NCBI GenBank assembly: GCA_037349315.1
Contig: JBAIAC010000051.1
Coordinates: 25,642,001-25,706,000, forward strand
Reading direction: 5' to 3'
Length of the DNA: 64,000 bases
From: Chelydra serpentina
Lineage: Eukaryota; Chordata; Testudines; Chelydridae
The stretch's first letter is position 1; every line of letters starts with the position of its first letter. The translations under genes were made by a program, and so were the position numbers. Shown here piece after piece: positions 59,001 through 64,000 of the stretch. Below the pieces are notes generated by a model, which saw only the letters and a program-made list of their open reading frames with translations, searched no databases and was not told the DNA's origin.

Positions 59001-60235
59001 ATGGAGCCTGAACTGCTGAGGAATATGCTGACAAGTCTTGCCAGCACGTCACGTTTGGCAGTTGAGTTACTCTTTAAGATCCAAACTGACAGTGAGGAGT
59101 CCGACGATGATATCGACTTGCATAATGCATATGACACGAGATTGCTTGTGGCATTCATGGACATGCTCACCACCGTGGAATGCTGCTTTTTGGCTCAGGA
59201 AACACAAACTGAGTGGTGGGATCACATCGTCATGCAAGTCTGGGATGACGAGCAGTGGCTGCAGAACTTTCGGATGAGAAAAGCTACTTTCATGGGACTG
59301 TGTGAGGAGCTCACCCCAGCCTGTGTCACAAGGACACGAGACTGAGAGCTGCCCTGATGGTGGAGAAGCAGGTGGCTATTGCAATCTGGAAGCTGGCAAC
59401 TCCAGACAGCTACCGATGAGTCGCTAACCAGTTTGGAGTAGAAAAGACGACCATTGGAATCATGTTGATGCAAATTTGCAGGGCCATTAATCGCATCCTG
59501 CTCAGAAGAACCGTGACTCCGGGTAACGTGCATGTCATTGTGGATGGCTTTGCACAAATGGGTTTCCCTAACTGTGGAGGGGCGATAGATGGGATGCATA
59601 TTCCTATTCTGGCACCAGACCACCTAGTCTCAGAGTACGTTAATCAGAAGGGGTATTTCTCTATGGTTCTCCGGGTGCTTGTGGATCACCGTGGGCATTT
59701 CATTGACATTAACGCAGGCTGGCCTGGAAAGCTCATTCCACGGTGACGCACGCATGTTTCGGAACACTGGCCTGTTCAGGAAGCTGCGAGCCGGGACTTT
59801 TTTCCCAGACCAGAAGATCACCGTAGGGGAAGTCGAAATGCCCACTGTGATCCTTGGAGACCCCACTTACCCTTTAATGCCGTGGCTCATGAAACCCTGC
59901 ACAGGGAGCCTTGACAACAGCAAGGAGTGGTTCAACAACAGGCTGAGCCAGTGCACAATGACTGTGGAGTGTGCTTTTGGCCATTTAAAGGGCCACTGGT
60001 GCTCTCTGTACGGGAAGCTGGACTTGGCCGATGACAGCATCCCCATGGTTATATCCGCGTGCTGTCCCTCCGTAACATTTGTGAAGGGAAGGGTGAAAGA
60101 TTCACTCAGGCATGGAACTCAGAGGTTCAATACCTGGAGGCTGAATTTGAACAGCCAGAGAGCAGAGCTATTAGAGGGGCCCAGTGCGGGGCTGCAAGGA
60201 TTAGGGATGCCTGAGGGAGCAATTTGAGGCTGAAA
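59001..60235 (+). pseudogene. PIF/Harbinger DDE transposase, frameshifted
   Basis: The start is placed at ATG 59001 (MEPELLRNMLTSLASTSR). The N-terminal block has QTEWWDHIVMQVWDDEQWL and FRMRKATFMGLCEEL. A frameshift near 59325 and a TGA at about 59417 (within the helix-turn-helix, before NQFGV) follow. The catalytic core then reads GAIDGMHIPI (first Asp) and HRGHFIDINAGWPGK (second Asp). There is a further shift near 59740. The last part has MFRNTGLFRKLRAGTFFPDQ, VILGDPTYPL and VECAFGHLKGHW with the catalytic Glu. All three acidic residues are present here, unlike in element 1, yet the shifts and the stop prevent a full product. The 3' limit is approximate. Confidence 0.87.
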
Positions 60236-60492
60236 GCCACCAGTAATGTTTGGGGCCGTGGACGGGAGTGAAGTGCAGTGGTTCCAATGTTAATAGGAAT
60301 CTGTGTTTGCTACCCTGACTTGCAGTGCCTGTTTCTTTCCTGGGCTAAGGTATCTTTTACTTCATGCAATAATAAAGAATGTTTTCAAAGCCAAAAAATC
60401 CATTTATCGAAAAGATAATTCATTTATTGAAAAGCAACACAACTGCTTGGGGAAACAGAAAGGGCAGGGGGGTGGGGTGGGGAACGGTACAA

Positions 60493-62234
60493 TCACAGAC
60501 TTGCATATGTCCTGTTATCATACTTAGCCTTCCTGTCTGGAGTGCTGTGCAATGAGTGCTGCACTTCAGGATGGGGGTTAAGTGCAGTGAGTGAGGGTCG
60601 TAGTTTTCATGGCTGGGTGGTGAAGCTATAGGAGTTGGAGGCAGCTGGGGGCAGTAAGAACCCGGATGTCGGGGAAAGTAGGTTGGAGGTGACACAGGGG
60701 CACAAGGGAAAGAGTTTTGGGACAAGGGCTGCAGGAGTGGGGCGAGCGCGGTAGTGCTCCGCCTGCATGGCTACGAGCGCCCGGACAGAGTCCGCTTGGT
60801 GCACCATGATGCTTATCAGCCGATCCGTGCTTTGCTGCCGGAGCACTGCACTTTTCTGCTGGCGCTCCTCATTCTGCTGGCAGATCCTCCTTTCACTCTC
60901 CCTCCACTTCTGCACTTTTAGATTCTCGGTAAGTGACTGCTGCATTACTTCATGCAGCATGTCTTCTTTGCTTCTACGCGGCCTCTTCCTGATTCTTTGC
61001 AGTCTCTCGGCCGGAGATAACACAGACGGCTGAGCGCTCAAGGTTGCATCTGTAAAGGCAAAATGCAACACTTGAGAGGCAGCATTGTTCACACCAGACA
61101 GAGCAATGATTCCCCCGCACTTAAGGAGGATAAGCACAGTCTACACAATAGCATAATTTGCCCATCCCAAAGCGAGCGCACATAACCCACGGGAGCCCCA
61201 AAATGGTGAGTAAGCACAGGGTCAAGGGGGACTGATTGTTTCACAGCTGTACTGTCCTCTGGGTTTCTGTGCCTTGGGGAGAGCCAACAGCTTCAGGGGG
61301 GACCTACACTGAACACAGTCACCACATTTTCCACAGGAGTTTGTCCTGGAAGATATCTCGCTGCTGAGGGTGACCTGGGAAGCAAGGAAGGGTCTTCTAC
61401 TACAATGTGGCTTCCGCCCTGGCCAATATGCAGCTTGCCTGTGTGCAGCAATGGTCCCCCCGCCTCTCAGAGCACAGTGGCACGGACATGTTAGCCTGAC
61501 TGGAACAAGGACCACAGTGGCTCTCCCAATAAACCTGCACAAACGCATTGCCCAAGTTCTGGATGAGACCTTTGAAGAGATCACTGAAGCTGATTACCAC
61601 AATGTCAGAGAGCACATCAGTGCCCTATTCCGCATCTAGGCATGCATGCAGCCCTCCTCACCCAAAGAACCTGCACCATATAACTTCCTTTCCCCTGCCC
61701 TCAAAAAAGCCGCTTACCAAGAACCTCCTCTGATGTTTGTCCTTTCCCAAGCACCGGCCGCTGTGACTGGCTACCTTCCTCCTGGCTTGAGAAGAACTCC
61801 TGGCTGCATGCATCTAGGGATTCTGGGGTGTCTTCCTCTGCCTCAGCACCCTCGCTCCCGCTTTCCTCCTCCTCCTCCCCCCTTGCTGTACTGGGCTTTG
61901 AAGTGTCCATGGTGGTCCTCGGAGTGGAGGTCACCCCCAAGTATCGCGTCCAGCTCTTTGTAGAAACGGCAGGTTGCGGGGGCAGCATGGAGCGGCCATT
62001 TGCCTCGTGGGCTTTGCGATAGGCATTCCGCAGCTCCTTCACTTTAACCCTGCACTTCAGTGCATCCCGGTCATGTTCCCTTTCCACCCTAGCCTTTGAT
62101 ATCTGCCTGAAGGTATTGTAATTCCTACAGCTGGAGCGCAGCTGGGACTGGACAGCTTCCTCCCCTCAAACACTGACGAGGTCCAGCACCTCGCCATTGC
62201 TCCATACTGGGGATCGCCTGGCACGTGGAGGCAT
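60493..62234 (-). pseudogene. Harbinger Myb/SANT-like DNA-binding gene (two exons)
   Basis: Exon 1 runs from the ATG complementary to 62232-62234 down to 61718, before a GTAAGC donor. It has MPPRARRSPVW, LDLVSV, then a TGA where element 1 has Trp (the ISIWGEE position), and the trihelix continuation CRVKVKELRNAYRKAHEAN. An acidic stretch follows (EEEEESGSEGAEAEEDTPES). Exon 2 starts at 61049 after CCTTTACAG with ATLSAQPSVLSPAERLQRIR, continues with a basic and Gln-rich helix (RICQQNEERQQKSAVLRQQS), then Pro/Ser-rich. A frameshift lies near 60690, and the likely ancestral stop TGA is at 60493-60495. The role is as in element 1. It is better preserved, but still broken by one stop and one or two shifts. 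Confidence 0.75.
61050..61717 (-). other. Probable intron of the element-2 Myb-like gene
   Basis: On the - strand it starts GTAAGCGG and ends TGCCTTTACAG. Its position relative to the protein matches the intron of element 1 (4918-5619), and the lengths are similar (668 and 702). Confidence 0.65.
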
Positions 62235-63004
62235 GGTTACCTGGAAAGATGCGCTGAGAGCACTCCACTCCTGGCTGAGCAAACAGGAAGGGGATTTTCA
62301 AAATTCCTAGGGAATTTAAAGGGTGGGTCTGACACTTGGTCACCTGAGGGCAGGGCAGTAAAGTTCAAACTGATTACCAGAGTGGCTAGAACAGGCATTG
62401 TAGGACACTTCTGGAGGCTGATCAGAGCGCATTAGCAGCCCAGAGCGTCCACACTGGCACCGCGATGCTCCAGCGGGGGTGCATCAAATATTATTCCTCT
62501 CACCGAGGTGGATTACCAGGAGCGCTCGAGCCGCAGAGTCAGAGCGCTCTACGTGCCTTGCCAGTGTGGACGTGTCCTGAGTTAGAGCGCACTGGGCGGC
62601 TTTAGTGCTCTCTAACTTGCAAGTGTAGCCAAGCCCTTATTGTTTAAGTGCTTTGAAGATTAAGAGCTCTGTATCAAGCATGCCCATTCGCTTTAATGAG
62701 ATCTGTAATTGCCTCTATAGCCAAGACCCATAATAGCGAGTGTCAAGGGTACAGTGCCAACTGCACCTTTGTCCTCTCACGGGCAGGGCTGGATTAAGGC
62801 AGGGGCTTTAGGGGCTGCAGCCCAGGGCCTGGGCTCAAGGGGGGGGGGGGGGGGGGCACAAAAATAAATCATAGGCAGCGATCTCTGGGCCGCTAAAAGG
62901 GGCGCTCAGGCAGGCTGCTGCATGCCATGGCCCCACGCAGCTCCCAGAAGCAGCTGGCTGCTGGCACGTCTATGAGGCCCCTGGCAGTAGGGGAGAGGAG
63001 GTGG

Positions 63005-63259
63005 CAGTGGCGTAGCCAGATTTAGAGCACAGGGGGAGCGGAGCTAAAAATGGGTGTCGGGAGCAAAAAAAGTTCCTGGAGCTGCAGCACAGGAGCAAAA
63101 GGCGTCAGAGCACAAAAAAGGCGCCACTTCTGCTCAGTGGGGGAGCGGCCGCTCAGTGGGGGAGCGGCCGCTCAGTGGGGGAGCGGCCGCTCAGTGGGGG
63201 AGCGGCCGCTCAGTGGGGGAGCGGCCGCTCCCCCTGCTCCCATCCTGGCTACGCTACTG
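63005..63259. mobile_element. hAT-like MITE nested in the 950-bp element
   Basis: The ends CAGTGGCGTAGCCAG and CTGGCTACGCTACTG are inverted repeats with one mismatch. The flanking 8-bp duplication GGAGGTGG is perfect (62997-63004 and 63260-63267). The inside holds the 19-bp tandem array. Confidence 0.88.
63132..63226. repeat. 19-bp tandem repeat, five identical units
   Basis: GCTCAGTGGGGGAGCGGCC is repeated five times with no visible difference. Each unit junction, and the last border, makes GCGGCCGC, so five NotI sites fall within about 100 bp. Confidence 0.95.
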
Positions 63260-63741
63260 GGAGGTGGATCTGCATGCTGCCCCCAGCACCATCCCCACAG
63301 CTCCCATTGGCTGGGAACCGGCCAATGGGAGCTACAGGGGTACCACTTGCGGGAGCTGGCAGCGCACGGAGACCTGCTACCACCCTCCCCCCAGAGACGT
63401 GCTAGCAGCCAGCCGCTTCCGGGAGTGGCATGGGGCCACGGCATGCAGGCAGCCTGAGCCCTGCTGCAACGCCGGCCAGGAGCTGCCAGTGGTAAGCATC
63501 TCTTGGCCGGAGCCTGCACCTTGTACCCCCTCCTCAACCCCAACCCCCTGCTCCAGATCAGAATCCCCCTCCTGCACCCAAACTCCCTCCCAGATTCTGC
63601 ACTCTCTCCTGCACCCCTGTCCCCTGCCCCAGCCCCGTCCTGCACCAAACTCCCTCCCAGGAAAAAGACTTGTATACAGGAGCCCCCCAAAATCTAATGG
63701 CCCTGGGCCCACAGGAGAGTTAATCCGGCCCTGCTCACTGG

Positions 63742-64000
63742 TCTCTTTGAATCCACCCCTTCAGGTACCAGGCCTCATGCCTTCCCCTCTCCTGGGTGGG
63801 ATGACACAATTCTCCCACTCTGGGACCAGGTCCTGGACTGCAGGGCCGGTATATCAACTGTGCTCACCCAACAGCTCCACCTGGGTTCAACACCTGTGAT
63901 TCTTCCCTTTTGGGAGTTTGTGACCAGTGGTGTATACAGCGACCAAGCAGCCTTCTTAAACCAAAAGTGTTGTTTACATTTTGAGTTAGAACAAAGCATT
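63742..64000. other. Unannotated window end
   Basis: No gene or repeat family recognised. Confidence 0.4.

Larger units (their letters stand above)
58635..62636. mobile_element. PIF/Harbinger DNA transposon 2 (4,002 bp, complete ends)
   Basis: The left end GGGCATGGTTAAACTTGCAG and the reverse complement of the right end, GGGCTTGGCTACACTTGCAA, are terminal inverted repeats. The duplication TTA is perfect (58632-58634 and 62637-62639). It carries a transposase gene on + and a two-exon Myb/SANT-like gene on -, convergent. It is thus in the opposite orientation to element 1 but has the same architecture. No other element interrupts it. Confidence 0.92.
62784..63733. mobile_element. hAT-like DNA element, 950 bp, containing a nested element
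   Basis: The ends CAGGGCTGGATTAA and TTAATCCGGCCCTG are inverted repeats with one mismatch. The flanks CTCACGGG (62776-62783) and CTCACTGG (63734-63741) agree in seven of eight bases. The ends resemble those of 45123 (CAGGGCCGG). There is a run of 18 G at 62839-62856. It has no transposase; ORFs are fortuitous. Confidence 0.85.

Noticed and set aside
61370..61639. 89-codon open frame on + inside Harbinger element 2
   Set aside because: It lies in the predicted intron of the Myb-like gene. A partly similar frame exists in element 1's intron (on -), but with no conserved domain or coding signature that I can see, so simple homology of the intron explains it.
63054..63899. 281-codon open frame on +
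   Set aside because: It runs through the 19-bp tandem array, both hAT-like element borders and low-complexity proline-rich sequence. The array is open in several frames because it lacks stop codons. There is no domain.
1..64000. CRISPR arrays, prokaryotic operons or prophage
   Set aside because: The content is plainly vertebrate repeats. The only regular short array (63132) has no spacers.

Overview
The window looks like non-coding, repeat-dense DNA from a reptile, most likely a turtle. This rests on the repeat spectrum: CR1 LINEs whose 3' ends carry the ATTCTATGA-type tail, tRNA-derived SINEs that share the CR1 3' end, MIR-like core SINEs, L2-like remnants, PIF/Harbinger transposons with a separate Myb/SANT-like gene, hAT-like non-autonomous elements and several solo LTRs. 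I see no convincing exon of a host gene, no rRNA and no intact host tRNA gene. The only protein-coding signal belongs to transposable elements, and nearly all of it is broken.

Layout. 1-3422: a CR1 LINE (+) entering from the left, split by a 296-bp PIF/Harbinger MITE (1565-1860). 3991-8713: a 4.7-kb PIF/Harbinger element with a two-exon Myb/SANT-like gene (+) and a convergent transposase gene (-); a solo LTR (5790-6456) sits in the second Myb exon. 8714-23443: mostly unannotated DNA with short MITEs, SINEs, an L2 fragment and CR1 remnants. 23449-24629: solo LTR with a 5-bp duplication. 25643-27305: CR1 (-), then a tRNA-Glu-like sequence joined to a CR1 3' end. 29257-34403: SINE, LTR fragment, CR1 piece, a gutted Ty3/gypsy-like element carrying a second copy of the 296-bp MITE, and a CR1 end. 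34411-45381: three GC-rich foldback elements, two more solo LTRs, the third 296-bp MITE copy, SINEs and a hAT-like element. 46762-49800: small MITEs and an LTR-like stretch. 51150-53935: a three-level nest (LTR-like host, solo LTR, CR1). 55203-55446: MITE with a TAA duplication. 58521-62636: a MITE abutting a second, reverse-oriented PIF/Harbinger element of 4,002 bp with a clean TTA duplication. 62784-63733: a hAT-like element with another hAT-like element nested in it, the inner one holding five 19-bp repeats that create NotI sites.

How the parts relate. The two Harbinger elements each carry the pair the superfamily needs (DDE transposase plus Myb/SANT-like partner). At least five shorter elements have ends resembling theirs (GGGC..TGTCTACACT) and three of these show perfect TTA or TAA duplications, so they are plausible passengers of the same machinery. 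The SINEs carry the same 3' end as the CR1 copies, the usual sign of SINE mobilisation by a LINE reverse transcriptase. Boundaries and duplications were read directly from the sequence; family names come from recognition of motifs without a database search.
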